Shown piece after piece: positions 15,893-25,332 of a DNA stretch of 64,000 nucleotides. The notes beneath the pieces were generated by a model, which was given only the letters and a program-made list of their open reading frames with translations, was not told the DNA's origin and ran no database searches. The stretch comes from CAYRIY01 sp964424335 (GTDB lineage: Bacteria > Bacillota > Limnochordia > DTU080 > RSA5). The stretch spans positions 112,631-176,630 of the forward strand of contig CAYRIY010000001.1 in the NCBI GenBank assembly GCA_964424335.1, read 5' to 3'. Made by a program: the position numbers and the translations under genes. Position 1 is the stretch's first letter, and every line of letters starts with the position of its first letter.

Positions 15893-17314
15893 TTACCGTA
15901 TGCCGAGCGCACGCTCCGACGCCACCAAATCTCCCGTCAAACTCCACGTCTGCGCTTCGTTTATCTTCACGTGCACCGTCTTGCCGATCAGATCCGGCGT
16001 TCCATCAAAGATGACGAGTTTGTTCTGGCGGGTCCTGCCGGAGATTTGTGAGGCGTCTTTTTGACTCACGCCCTCGACCAGGACCTCAACCGTGCGTCCG
16101 ACCCACGCCTCGTTCTTTTTGCGGCTGATCTCATTTTGCACTTCGATCAGGTGATGAATGCGCTCTCGCTTTATGTGTTCGGGAACTTGATCCTTAAGGC
16201 GCGTGGCAGGCGTGCCGTATCTGGGCGAATAGATAAACATGAACGCATTGTCGTACTCGACCTGTTTTACGAGGTCGATCGTTTCGAGGAACTCCTCATC
16301 GGTCTCTCCGGGAAATCCTACGATGAGGTCTGTGGTCACGGCGAGATCGGGGATGGCCGCTCGCATCTTGGCGACGAGCTCCATATAGCTTTCCCGGGTG
16401 TAGCGGCGTCCCATACGGCGCAATGTCCGATTGCTTCCCGCTTGCGCCGGCATATGCACATGTTCGCACACTTTGTTCGCCTGCGCCATGACGTGGATCA
16501 CATCATCGGTGAAGTGTTTTGGATGCGGAGAGGTATACCGGATTCGCTCGATCCCCTCTACCTTGTCGACTCGCTCCAAAAGGCGCGCGAAGTTCTCGCC
16601 TCCGGGAAGGTCGTTTCCGTAGGCGTTTACGTTTTGACCAAGGAGCATGATCTCTTTGTAGCCTTCGCGCCCTAGTCGCTCGCATTCGGCCACGATTTGG
16701 TCGGCCTCTCGGGAGCGCTCTTTGCCGCGCACGTAGGGCACGATGCAGTACGTGCAAAACTCGTTGCAGCCGTAAATGATGGTTACGTACCCTTTAAGGT
16801 TGCCCTCGCGCTGCACGGGGAGGCCCTCGACGACGTCGCCCTCCTCGTGCCATACTTCAATGACGCGCTCGCCGGTGGACTTCACTTTGTGCAGCAGTTC
16901 GGGCAGGCGGTGAATGTTGTGTGTGCCGAAGACGAGATCGACGTGTTCGAGGCTTTGGCGAATGCGCTCGAGCTCCGACTTTTGCTGCACCATACAGCCG
17001 CAGATCCCGATGATGAGCTCGGGATTGCGCTTTTTGAGCGCGGCCAACATGTTTACCTGGCCGTACACTTTACGCTCGGGGTTTTCGCGAACGCAGCAGG
17101 TATTGTAGAGAATCAAATCGGCATCGACGGGATCGTGGACTTCCGTGTAACCGATTTGCTGTAACATTCCGAGAATGATTTCCGTATCGTGCTCGTTCAT
17201 TTGGCAGCCCAGAGTTTGAATCCAGACGCCTTTCGTCCCGGGCCGACGACTTGCTAACCGCAGGTCGAGATCGGCCTCCTCGATTTGACCGATCACCGGC
17301 AACTTTACGATCAT
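15893..17314 (-). CDS. miaB: tRNA-2-methylthio-N6-dimethylallyladenosine synthase
   Basis: This 473-residue radical-SAM methylthiotransferase modifies A37 after MiaA. The N-terminal UPF0004 domain supplies cysteines in LGCQMNEHD, NTCCVREN and GICGCMV for the auxiliary cluster. The radical-SAM motif is CNEFCTYC. The C-terminal TRAM domain (EVLVEGVS onward) binds tRNA. I chose the ATG at 17314 with GAGGTG ten bases upstream; the frame is open for another 12 codons. It heads the miaB, PRC-like protein, mutS, mutL series on the minus strand. Confidence 0.95.
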   Translation of the reverse strand: MIVKLPVIGQIEEADLDLRLASRRPGTKGVWIQTLGCQMNEHDTEIILGMLQQIGYTEVHDPVDADLILYNTCCVRENPERKVYGQVNMLAALKKRNPELIIGICGCMVQQKSELERIRQSLEHVDLVFGTHNIHRLPELLHKVKSTGERVIEVWHEEGDVVEGLPVQREGNLKGYVTIIYGCNEFCTYCIVPYVRGKERSREADQIVAECERLGREGYKEIMLLGQNVNAYGNDLPGGENFARLLERVDKVEGIERIRYTSPHPKHFTDDVIHVMAQANKVCEHVHMPAQAGSNRTLRRMGRRYTRESYMELVAKMRAAIPDLAVTTDLIVGFPGETDEEFLETIDLVKQVEYDNAFMFIYSPRYGTPATRLKDQVPEHIKRERIHHLIEVQNEISRKKNEAWVGRTVEVLVEGVSQKDASQISGRTRQNKLVIFDGTPDLIGKTVHVKINEAQTWSLTGDLVASERALGIR

Positions 17315-17511
17315 GGACGTACACCTCACAAGTTGTGGGAGGTCAAGCAATCCAATTATAGCAGAGGGGTTTCGATTCGTCGACCGGAAGGCATTGAGCG
17401 GGCGTTCGTCGAACGAGGCCAGTTGTCGGGTTTACAGGCGAAGTCAACGGATGTTGGCTCCCATGGAAGAACTATGCGTTTGAATTGAACATGATCGGGG
17501 ACAAAGGCAGA

Positions 17512-18552
17512 ATGAAACCGTCGGCGCTCGTTGCAATCATCATTTTACTGATCTGGGGTGCGGTCCTCGCCATCCCCGCATTTGGGTGGTCCGTGCACGA
17601 TGTGCCTCGATGGGCGGCCGCGCTCTTCGGCCTTTGGTTGCTCCTAAACTTTTATGCCTGGATGGCGCCGACGTGGCGCACCCAGATCGTGACTGCCCGC
17701 GGCCCACTCCTTGGCTTTGGGTTTGCATTTGCCGGAGCGCTCATCAGCTCTGTAGCAGACGCCTTTGCCGTCGGCATCGCGTCTGCTCTGCTCCTTTTTT
17801 TGTGGCGAGCGATTCTGCTTTCTTTGCCGTTTGCACTCGCGCTCAATCGCCGCCTGAGGCCCTACCCCCACTGGTCCGACTTCGGGGTGCTGCTTTTTGC
17901 CTGGCTTCTTCCCCTCGTTCCCGGATTCGACGGGAGTTGGTTTGTGCTGGAAGGCGTGGGCCGTGTAGGTCTTTTCGCGGTCGGCTTCGGGGGCGATGCG
18001 CTCCACCTAGGTCCCGGCCGTTTGCTCGGACTCGCCTTGATCAGCACATACTTTTACGGTGCGCGAGCGTGGACTGCGGCCCCGCTCGATTGGATGCTGC
18101 GGGAAAAGGACGCGATCTTCGCCGTACGCATGACCGTTTTAGGCACGGTCGGAGCTATCGTCGCACACTATACTTTAGACTGGGTTGGTCTGGGCGCTCA
18201 GTCGTCCTGGATTCAGATGCCGCAAAGCTCGGCAGGTTGGGCCTTTGTCGCATTCGGACTGATTCTCGCGCCTGTTGCGGAGGAGTTGACGTTTCGGGGC
18301 ATCCTCCAATCTGGAATCTCGAAGGTGGCGCCCCGGAGCTTGCTTGCGTGGAAGCATTCTGCATTGGCGACGGCGGCGCTCGTCGCCGTCTTGCACGCGG
18401 CCGCTGGGTCGTTCGGCCTTTCGACCGGCGCCGCCTTTGGCCTTTCGCTTGGAATCGCGCTCGTCTACATCCGGACGAATCGCCTATTGCCGGCTATATT
18501 GGCCCACGGCGCCGCATGGGCGATCCTTGCCATCGCCGCATTATGGATTTAG
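17512..18552 (+). CDS. CPBP family intramembrane metalloprotease
   Basis: This 346-residue membrane protein has about nine to ten hydrophobic segments. The CAAX/CPBP (Abi) signature is clear near the C-terminus: EE followed by R in APVAEELTFRG, a histidine in AVLHAA, and a last motif LAHGAAW. Members are glutamate proteases related to Rce1 and act in the plasma membrane; Bacillota have many with unknown substrates. The ATG at 17512 has AAAGGCAG close upstream; the frame is open from 17485. Its end overlaps the converging small gene by 12 bases. Confidence 0.8.
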   Translation: MKPSALVAIIILLIWGAVLAIPAFGWSVHDVPRWAAALFGLWLLLNFYAWMAPTWRTQIVTARGPLLGFGFAFAGALISSVADAFAVGIASALLLFLWRAILLSLPFALALNRRLRPYPHWSDFGVLLFAWLLPLVPGFDGSWFVLEGVGRVGLFAVGFGGDALHLGPGRLLGLALISTYFYGARAWTAAPLDWMLREKDAIFAVRMTVLGTVGAIVAHYTLDWVGLGAQSSWIQMPQSSAGWAFVAFGLILAPVAEELTFRGILQSGISKVAPRSLLAWKHSALATAALVAVLHAAAGSFGLSTGAAFGLSLGIALVYIRTNRLLPAILAHGAAWAILAIAALWI

Positions 18553-18765
18553 TGGTCGCTCGCCCAGTATGCGCGCCTGATAGGCATCTCCCATGAGAAA
18601 GATGCGGCACCAGTCACCGCAGACGGGTCCGACCTGCATCTTTTGCCCTACTTTGACGCCGCGAACAGACAAAATGCCGAGCACATGCCCCGAGTCCGTC
18701 TCGACGACAGTGCCCGACTCATCCTCGTCGACGTTTACTGCGGTCAAGATATCTCCCTTTTCCAT
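18541..18765 (-). CDS. Small 74-residue protein with a CxxxC pair, function unknown
   Basis: I do not recognise this protein. The ATG at 18765 follows a textbook GGAGGTG six bases upstream; the earlier ATG at 18780 is itself part of that ribosome site. The sequence is mostly short beta-type stretches and ends with VCGDWC and a basic-hydrophobic tail. It lies just downstream of thiI on the same strand. Sulfur handling is only a guess from the neighbours and the two cysteines. Confidence 0.65.
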   Translation of the reverse strand: MEKGDILTAVNVDEDESGTVVETDSGHVLGILSVRGVKVGQKMQVGPVCGDWCRIFLMGDAYQARILGERPLNP

Positions 18766-18815
18766 GTCGGCCACCTCCATGTAACAATTGCCCGTGCCCG
18801 CTCCCCTCTCCCCGC

Positions 18816-20024
18816 CTAGAAGACGGGAATTTGGGGCTTTGCAAGGTCTCGTACGACGACCTCGGTCTGCGCCAGGGCATTTTCAACCAAGCCTTGGATG
18901 TCCATACGCGCCTCGACGGCCTCGATCCGGTCCAGCTTTGGCCTCGTTTCGGGGTGCGCGGGCACAAAGAGCGTACAACAGTCCTCGTATGGAAGTATGG
19001 AGACGTCATACGTGCCGATTCGCTTGGCCAAATCGATGATCTCCGACTTGTCGGAGGCGACGAGGGGCCTTAAGATCGGCATGTTCGTCACCGCGTTGAT
19101 CGCTGCCATACTCTCGAGGGTTTGGCTCGCCACTTGACCGACGCTCTCACCGGTGACGAGCGCGACGATGCCCTCCCTGCGAGCGATTTGCTCCGCAATG
19201 CGAAGCATCATGCGCCTCATCAACGTAATCCCCATCGAGGGCGGCGCACTTTGTCGGATCGCCGTCTGGACCTCGGTGAAGTGTACGACGTGGACTGGAA
19301 CTGGAAGCAGCGCATGCTCCCCTAATGCCGCTGCCAAGTCCAAGACTTTCTCTTTGGAGCGCTCGCTCGTGAACGGTGGACTGTGGAAGTGCACGGCGTC
19401 GAGACGAATCCCCCGCTTCATTGCGAGCCAACCGGCAACGGGAGAGTCGATCCCTCCCGAAAGCAAGAGCAGGCCGCGGCTACTGCTCCCGACCGGCAAC
19501 CCTCCGGGCCCCGCGAGACTCTCGGTGTAAATGTATATTGAGCGCTCTCTCACCTCGACATTGACGGTGAGGGATGGCCGGTGGACGTCGACCGATGACG
19601 TAGGGAACGCCCTCAGCAACGATGCGCCTAGCCGCGCATTGATCTCGGGGGTGGTCAACGGAAATTTCTTGTTTGGTCGCCGGGTTTCGACCTTAAATGT
19701 CGCGCCCTCGTCGGCCGTCTCCCGAAAGAGCAGGTGAGCTCCTTCTTCGAGCGCGTCAAAGGACAGCGGGCGCTCGAGGGCGGGGCTAACGGAGACGACG
19801 CCAAACACGTTCTTGACGCGCTCGATCGCTCTTGACGCAACGCTCTCGGAAAGTCCACCAAGCTCAACGACGAAGCGGCCGTACTCTTTTCGTACCACAT
19901 CCTCCGCTGGAGCGACCGCCCGCCTTAGGGCCTTAGCCAACTGCCCTTCGAATGCCGGCCGATTCTTGCCCTTTAGTCCGATTTCACCGTAGCGAACCAG
20001 AAGGACATCATAAGTTAACGCCAC
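18816..20024 (-). CDS. thiI: tRNA 4-thiouridine synthetase / thiamine sulfurtransferase ThiI
   Basis: This 402-residue protein has an N-terminal ferredoxin-like and THUMP domain and a C-terminal PP-loop ATPase with SGGIDSP. It adenylates U8 of tRNA for sulfur transfer and may also serve thiamine synthesis. The rhodanese extension found in enterobacteria is absent, as is usual in Bacillota. I chose the GTG at 20024 (GAGGTG six bases upstream, right after the iscS-type stop codon); the GTG at 20033 has no room for a ribosome site. It is paired with the desulfurase gene directly upstream. Confidence 0.93.
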   Translation of the reverse strand: MALTYDVLLVRYGEIGLKGKNRPAFEGQLAKALRRAVAPAEDVVRKEYGRFVVELGGLSESVASRAIERVKNVFGVVSVSPALERPLSFDALEEGAHLLFRETADEGATFKVETRRPNKKFPLTTPEINARLGASLLRAFPTSSVDVHRPSLTVNVEVRERSIYIYTESLAGPGGLPVGSSSRGLLLLSGGIDSPVAGWLAMKRGIRLDAVHFHSPPFTSERSKEKVLDLAAALGEHALLPVPVHVVHFTEVQTAIRQSAPPSMGITLMRRMMLRIAEQIARREGIVALVTGESVGQVASQTLESMAAINAVTNMPILRPLVASDKSEIIDLAKRIGTYDVSILPYEDCCTLFVPAHPETRPKLDRIEAVEARMDIQGLVENALAQTEVVVRDLAKPQIPVF

Positions 20025-20029
20025 GAAAG

Positions 20030-21202
20030 TCACCTCAAGGTCGATCGCATTGACAACACGGTCTCTTCGATGATCGAGCGCGCCGCCTCGATCTCCTCAC
20101 GCGTCGTGGAGAACGAAAAGCTAATGCGGATGGCGCTTGACGCAATTTGCTCCTGGATGCCCATCGCACGCAGGACATGGCTCCCCTTTTTCGGGTCCGA
20201 CTTTTTGGATGTACAGGCGGAGCCCGTCGACACGAACAACCCTCGTTCGGAGAGCGCTCGGACGAGTACCTCGCCGGGAATGCCCGGAAAGGAGACGTTG
20301 AGGATGTGCGGCGAGGATCCTCCGTCGTTTGTGCTCCCGTTCACGCGCACGCCGTCGATGCGGCAGAGCCGATCAATCAAGTACGCTCGATACTCCGCCC
20401 ACTGCTCCTTGCATTTCGCAGCCCGCGCAGCGCTCATCGAGGCTGCCGCGGCGAATCCAACGATCCCCGGAACGTTTTCCGTACCCGATCGAAGACCACC
20501 CTCTTGCTGGCTGCCGCCCATCATTGCCTTAAGGCGCGTGCCCTTTCGCACCCAAAGCGCGCCAACGCCCTTTGGTCCGTGAAACTTGTGGGCGGTGATG
20601 GCGGCGAAATCAACGCCGATCCTGCCGGGATGGAACGGGAGTTTGCAAAAGGCCTGTACCGCGTCCGTGTGGATGACGGCCTTGGGCGCCGACGCTCTCA
20701 CGACCCTAACGATCTCTGCAAGGTCTTGTAAAGAGCCCGTCTCGTTGTTCACGGACATGACGCAGACAAGGACCGTATCCTCGCGGAGCGCAGCCCGGAC
20801 TGCGTCTGCCGGGATTCTCCCCGCCTGGTCGGGATCGACGTATGACAGCTCAAATCCTTCGGTCTCTAGGTCCGAAGCGGCATTGAGGGCGGATGGATGT
20901 TCGATCGAAGTGAGAACGATATGGCGGCCAAGCCGCGCTCTTGCCCGAGCCGCGCCTTTGATCGCCAGGTGATTGCTCTCAGTCGCGCCCGACGTAAAGA
21001 CGATCTCCTGCGGATCTGCGTCGAGGAGCATCGCGATGGTCCGTCGCGCCTCTTTTACGAGTTGCTCGGCCTCAAAGCCTTTTGCATGTGGCGACGAGGG
21101 ATTTCCGTACACGTCCCGCATCGCTTTGACCATTTGATCGACGACTTCGGGATACACTTGCGTCGTCGCAGCATTATCAAGGTAGATCGGCGATCGATTC
21201 AT
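20030..21202 (-). CDS. Cysteine desulfurase (NifS/IscS family) paired with thiI
   Basis: This 390-residue PLP enzyme takes sulfur from cysteine as an enzyme persulfide. The PLP lysine lies in TAHKFHGPKG and the catalytic cysteine in STGSACTSKK on the long mobile loop typical of class I enzymes. The N-terminal IYLDNAATTQ is characteristic. In Bacillus subtilis the thiI partner is NifZ, and this gene very likely plays the same role. The start is an ATG with AGGTGTAAGCG upstream. It is the first gene of the desulfurase-thiI-small protein transcript. Confidence 0.93.
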   Translation of the reverse strand: MNRSPIYLDNAATTQVYPEVVDQMVKAMRDVYGNPSSPHAKGFEAEQLVKEARRTIAMLLDADPQEIVFTSGATESNHLAIKGAARARARLGRHIVLTSIEHPSALNAASDLETEGFELSYVDPDQAGRIPADAVRAALREDTVLVCVMSVNNETGSLQDLAEIVRVVRASAPKAVIHTDAVQAFCKLPFHPGRIGVDFAAITAHKFHGPKGVGALWVRKGTRLKAMMGGSQQEGGLRSGTENVPGIVGFAAAASMSAARAAKCKEQWAEYRAYLIDRLCRIDGVRVNGSTNDGGSSPHILNVSFPGIPGEVLVRALSERGLFVSTGSACTSKKSDPKKGSHVLRAMGIQEQIASSAIRISFSFSTTREEIEAARSIIEETVLSMRSTLR

Positions 21203-21344
21203 CGCTTACACCTCTTGATCACCAGGGCCATTCCTATCATACCAAATGGGCCGAGTTTCGTAACGCACGGATTAGTATTGGCTCGTAGTCGTGTATGGAT
21301 TGAACCGATGCATGCCGGGCCAAAATCAAAGGTGGCAACAAGAG
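21203..21344 (-). promoter_or_regulatory. Promoter region of the desulfurase-thiI operon
   Basis: About 35 bases before the desulfurase start, TGGTATGAT fits an extended -10 element. A weak TTACGA lies 16 bases upstream of its hexamer. The rest of the gap up to the terminator at 21345 shows nothing else I can name. Confidence 0.4.
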
Positions 21345-21383
21345 AAAAAGAGAGGTTGACCCCACGATCGGGCCAACCCCTCC
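21345..21383 (-). terminator. Strong intrinsic terminator after the SLH gene
   Basis: On the minus strand a stem of about 14 base pairs (core GGTTGGCCC with GGGTCAACC, including G-U pairs) is followed by five U. It closes the exbB-exbD-tonB-CARDB-SLH cluster and separates it from the desulfurase operon. Confidence 0.85.
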
Positions 21384-21413
21384 GTGCTTTTTCGCCGAGG
21401 TCAAGCGGATGGT

Positions 21414-23084
21414 CTACTTCGCCACCATTCCGATGAGTCCGAGCAGCGCCCCGATGATCCCAAACATCTGCGCTTGATTTGCTCGGGAGAGGCTCTCCTC
21501 GGTGCTCTGCCGGTAGCTGTTAAACTCCGAGCGCAGCGAGTCCAGCTCCTGCGCCACCTGGCCGGAGAGGAGGAAGCTGTGCTGGAATTGCGACTCGAGC
21601 TCGTTCATCAAACGGTCGCTCAGCGCTGAGAGCTGCTCTTCCGACAAGCCGATCTGGCTTTGCATGGCGAGGATCTGCCGCTCGACGCCCTCGATGCGCC
21701 CTTCGGTGGAGCTTACGCGGTCGGCGAGCGCCGCTGCCGCGTCGACCTGCGTCTGCAAGGCTGCGACGGAACGCGAGAGCTCGTCGATGGAGCGCAGCAG
21801 TTCGCCGTCAGCCTGAGCCATCGCCGACGTCTGACTCTCAAGTTGTGCTTCGATCTCTTGGATCCGCGCCTCGATTTCGTTTCGCTGCTGTTCGAGGGCG
21901 ATGCGCTGAGCCAGGAGCCCTTCTGCCTGCACGTTCAGCTCACTGCGCACTTCGGCAAGCGCCATCTCGACGCCGTCGGCCAACTGTGCGAGACGTTCTT
22001 TCTCGAGCTGCAGTTGGTGCTGGATCTCAGCCTCTAGAGCGCTCTTTAACCGATTGAGCTCGCTTTCGATTTGCGAAGTAGTTTGAGCGAACCGCCCTTG
22101 CAAGTCTCCAAGCTCGATTCCTTGAGCCTCGAGTTCGCTTCTAAACGCCTCTTCCAACGTAACGATTCGGTTTCTTGCATCTCCGATTTGTTGCCGGTTC
22201 TCCTCGATTTGCTGCGTGTTGTCGGCGATCGTTTGTTGGTTTTGAGCAATCTGCTGCTCAAGTTGCTGACGGTTGTCTGCAATGGCCTGTTCGTTCTGTG
22301 CGATCTGCTGCTGGTGTTGCTGAAGCAACTCACGGTTTTGCGCAATCTCTTGTTGGTTTAGCGCGATCTGCTGCTGGCTCTGCTCGATTTGTAGGCGATT
22401 TTGCGCGATGCCCTCCAACGCTTCCTCACGGAGTGAATCGATCATCGCGAACACCTCGGCCTGGAGGCTCGCCCGGGCGTCCCTTTCGGCTTGGAGGAGC
22501 TCCGCCAATTGGCCAATTTCGAGCCTTATCGCGGATGTCGTGGCGCCCAGCTCCGTGCGGCTCGCCGATTCGGCCTCGGCAAGTTGATCCTCGAGCGCGG
22601 CCTCAAGAGCGACAAGTTGAGCCTCGAGCTCGGCGGAACGCTCGGCGAGCTGGCCGAGCCGATCCAAAGCCACAGACAAGGTGTCCTCGACGACTCCTAT
22701 GTTGCGGTCATTTTTCGTTACGTCTTCCCCAACCGATTCGAGCTCAGCGAACACGCGCACGAGTTCGCCGCGGAACTCGTTCACGACTTTGCGCAGGAGA
22801 TCCACGTCTTCTTCGCTCTGCGGCGTTGCACCGCCCGACTCAATCTCATTGAGAATTCTTGCGACGACGGTAGCAAGCGTAAAGCGGTCAACGGGTTGAT
22901 CGCCGTCGAAGCGACCGCTTTCGAGCGTCAGATACCCTTTTTGCACCAATTCCCGGACAGCTTCGTACGCCCAGTGCGATGAGGGCACGTCTGTGATGCT
23001 CTGAGCCGCCGCGAATCCGGACAGCGCCCCGAGCAATATCAAGCTCACCACTGTTTTCTTTAGCCAACCCGACGCCTTTGTCAT
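21414..23084 (-). CDS. SLH-domain protein with long coiled coil and hydrophobic C-terminus (Omp-alpha-like layout)
   Basis: This 556-residue exported protein has a signal peptide (basic start, VVSLILLGALSGFAAA), then one SLH domain (residues about 29-85: ITDVPSSHWAYEAV, KGYLTL, FDGDQPVDRF). A coiled coil of roughly 430 residues follows, with a glutamine/asparagine-rich repeat block around QQIAQNEQ and QQIAQNQQ. The last 20 residues are hydrophobic (MFGIIGALLGLIGMVA). SLH domains bind pyruvylated or polyaminated cell-wall polymers. This order (wall anchor, rod, C-terminal membrane segment) resembles Thermotoga Omp-alpha, which ties the outer membrane to the wall. The ATG at 23084 has GAGGTG six bases upstream. 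A surface spacer in a monoderm is the alternative. Confidence 0.8.
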   Translation of the reverse strand: MTKASGWLKKTVVSLILLGALSGFAAAQSITDVPSSHWAYEAVRELVQKGYLTLESGRFDGDQPVDRFTLATVVARILNEIESGGATPQSEEDVDLLRKVVNEFRGELVRVFAELESVGEDVTKNDRNIGVVEDTLSVALDRLGQLAERSAELEAQLVALEAALEDQLAEAESASRTELGATTSAIRLEIGQLAELLQAERDARASLQAEVFAMIDSLREEALEGIAQNRLQIEQSQQQIALNQQEIAQNRELLQQHQQQIAQNEQAIADNRQQLEQQIAQNQQTIADNTQQIEENRQQIGDARNRIVTLEEAFRSELEAQGIELGDLQGRFAQTTSQIESELNRLKSALEAEIQHQLQLEKERLAQLADGVEMALAEVRSELNVQAEGLLAQRIALEQQRNEIEARIQEIEAQLESQTSAMAQADGELLRSIDELSRSVAALQTQVDAAAALADRVSSTEGRIEGVERQILAMQSQIGLSEEQLSALSDRLMNELESQFQHSFLLSGQVAQELDSLRSEFNSYRQSTEESLSRANQAQMFGIIGALLGLIGMVAK

Positions 23085-23123
23085 GTGCCACACCTCTCTA
23101 ACGATCATGACGTTCTAATTCGT

Positions 23124-25280
23124 TCACTCGACCACGTTGATTGATTCAGACCCGAGTACCTCAAATCGAACGGTTTGCTTTCTGTTGTCGTCATCAATTT
23201 CGTAAACGGAGGCCTCTTGGATGCTTACGCTGTGGTTTCCAGGTCGAAGGGCCCGGAAACGAAGTGTCGCGATCGTATCGGTCACCCAGTAGCGCATCCG
23301 GTCCTCTGCTCCATCCCGGTTGCCTCGTATTCGCACCGTAGCGAGCGATGAGCTATCGGGCCTCGTGAAGATCGGGTCTTCCCACGATAGGACTGAACGT
23401 CCACCGTCATCGTCGCTGCCTATCTTTTTGTCGACGAAGATACGCCCTGGATCGGCATATATAAAGCGGAGCGCCGTCGGATCGAACTGGACAACGATGT
23501 CGGCTTCGTAAAATTTCCTTAGATTTTGCGCTTCGATGCGTACGAGGACGTACTCGTCAACCCGAACAGGACCTGTTCCAACACGTTGAAGTTTTACCTG
23601 GCTCTCTAATGGCGGCACTTCGAGCAATCCGTCCGCGCGGTACTCCTCGGACGCGGCGCCGATCACTCCCTTGATTGCATATGGGAGCTTGCCCAGATAA
23701 GGAATGGTCTGGATTTGACTGACCGTTCCCGGGCGAACGTGCCAGATCACGTCCACGCTCTCTCCGGCAGGGATCCTGCCGAGCGGTTTGAGCGCGACAT
23801 CCCCGTTTGCGAGCTCGAGCAGATGAGATTCAAACCTCACAGTAACGCTCTCGGCGTCGGCGCCCCCGGTGTTGGCGACACTTGCCCGGATCAGGTAAGG
23901 CAATGGCGTCCACCGGTTCTCCTCGACGCGGAGCAGCCCGTCTCGTTCCGGCAGATGGATCGTAAGCTGCGCGGGGGCCACGATATTTACCAAGCGGGAG
24001 ACTTGGTTGGATTCGGCATTGATCGCCTCCACTCCGACCGTGTACCTGAACTCTCCGCCTACGCCCGGATCGACCGCCACGCGCCAGGTCACTTGAGAGG
24101 TGCGGCCAGGCGGCAGGTTTCCGAGGAAACGCTCGACCGGCTCGCCAGGAGCGAGTTTGAGTCCCGACGGAAGCTGCAGTCTTGCCACGACCTGCCTTGC
24201 CTCACCGACGCCGGTATTTTGGACGTATGCGACCACAGGGAATGTAACGGCCCTGTCGGGATCGGCGCTCACGCTCGCAGGCGACGTCACGCCAATCGAT
24301 AGGTCTCCGGGTGAAATCGAGATGCCGCCCAAACCGTAGTGAACGACGTGGCTTCGGCGCTCGCCCGGGGCAAGCGGCCTTGGATTCCAATACATGGCGG
24401 TCGCGCTGTCCAACTCGAATTCGCCTAGGCGCGTGAAGTCTCGGCCCGGCTCGAAGTTGAAATCCCACAGGCCGTCCGCCATCGCCCCCCAGTTGCTGAA
24501 CGCGACGCTGTCGGGCACGGTGACGTCGGTTCCCCGAAGTGAACCTTGCGCCATTACTCGCGGATCGCTGAGCGAGTCGAACGCCTGCCAGAAATCGGGG
24601 ATGGCATCTCCCTCAAAGCGCGTGTCGCTTATAATAGCGAGCTCGCCGACTCGAAACGGCGCCCCGTCATTTTGACCGAGCATCGTATCGAGCATGACCC
24701 GCAGTCCGACGTTGGCGGCCCGGTCGCTCGTGTTTTCGAGCGAATACTCGATGCGGACCGTATCGAGGAGCCCGGTCGTGCTGCTTCGAATGATACTGAG
24801 CGTTTGGGTTGCGAGAATGGGCCCGACCTGATATGCCGTGACGATGCGGTTGTCATCCACCACGTGTGGAGCCTCGACCTGCTCGCCAAAGAGTCCGGCA
24901 CGCCCGGCGCGCTCTGTGGGGCGCCCGCCAAACACATAATCCATGCCGTCGATTCGTATCGTCGCATAGGATGTCCATGGGCTTTGGCCAGGGACCTTAT
25001 AGATCAGAGGGCTCTCGTCGTCGGACGTGCGATCGGGATCGCCTCCCGTCGTCTGCACGGAAAATCGCCCCGTGTTTTCGTCGGTCGAGTTGACGCTGAT
25101 CGCTATGTACTCGTTGAAGAGCCTGACGTCGCCCGGGACGTCGCCCTCTACCCCCATTGGCGTCTGGAGCAGCGCGGTTGCACGGGGCGTGTCCTGCGCC
25201 GATGCGACGCCCCCGAGTGCGAGGATTAACGACGTGAGCAGGGTAAGTGCCGACCGTAAACTTGACATTGACATAATCAA
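23124..25280 (-). CDS. Large secreted protein with CARDB-like repeats and a C-terminal cohesin-like domain
   Basis: This protein has about 718 residues. A signal peptide (LTLLTSLILALGGVASAQ) is followed by a long beta-rich N-terminal region, at least two Ig-like CARDB/NEW3-type repeats (VAYVQNTGVGEA and ASVANTGGADAE mark their strands), and a C-terminal cohesin-like domain (ADIVVQFDPTALRF near residue 590 and later TIATLRFRAL). No catalytic motif is seen. The TTG at 25280 has GGGAGG seven bases upstream; the ATG at 25274 is an alternative. It lies between tonB and the SLH gene and is probably an envelope or surface component. I cannot assign a function. Confidence 0.72.
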   Translation of the reverse strand: MIMSMSSLRSALTLLTSLILALGGVASAQDTPRATALLQTPMGVEGDVPGDVRLFNEYIAISVNSTDENTGRFSVQTTGGDPDRTSDDESPLIYKVPGQSPWTSYATIRIDGMDYVFGGRPTERAGRAGLFGEQVEAPHVVDDNRIVTAYQVGPILATQTLSIIRSSTTGLLDTVRIEYSLENTSDRAANVGLRVMLDTMLGQNDGAPFRVGELAIISDTRFEGDAIPDFWQAFDSLSDPRVMAQGSLRGTDVTVPDSVAFSNWGAMADGLWDFNFEPGRDFTRLGEFELDSATAMYWNPRPLAPGERRSHVVHYGLGGISISPGDLSIGVTSPASVSADPDRAVTFPVVAYVQNTGVGEARQVVARLQLPSGLKLAPGEPVERFLGNLPPGRTSQVTWRVAVDPGVGGEFRYTVGVEAINAESNQVSRLVNIVAPAQLTIHLPERDGLLRVEENRWTPLPYLIRASVANTGGADAESVTVRFESHLLELANGDVALKPLGRIPAGESVDVIWHVRPGTVSQIQTIPYLGKLPYAIKGVIGAASEEYRADGLLEVPPLESQVKLQRVGTGPVRVDEYVLVRIEAQNLRKFYEADIVVQFDPTALRFIYADPGRIFVDKKIGSDDDGGRSVLSWEDPIFTRPDSSSLATVRIRGNRDGAEDRMRYWVTDTIATLRFRALRPGNHSVSIQEASVYEIDDDNRKQTVRFEVLGSESINVVE

Positions 25281-25332
25281 GGGCTGCCCTCCCAAAACGT
25301 TAGCGGCGGACTTGGGGTGTTTGCGATTTCCC

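Noticed and set aside
22190..22420. CRISPR or tandem DNA repeat
   Set aside because: The repeats are imperfect and in frame, encoding the Q/N-rich coiled coil of the SLH protein.
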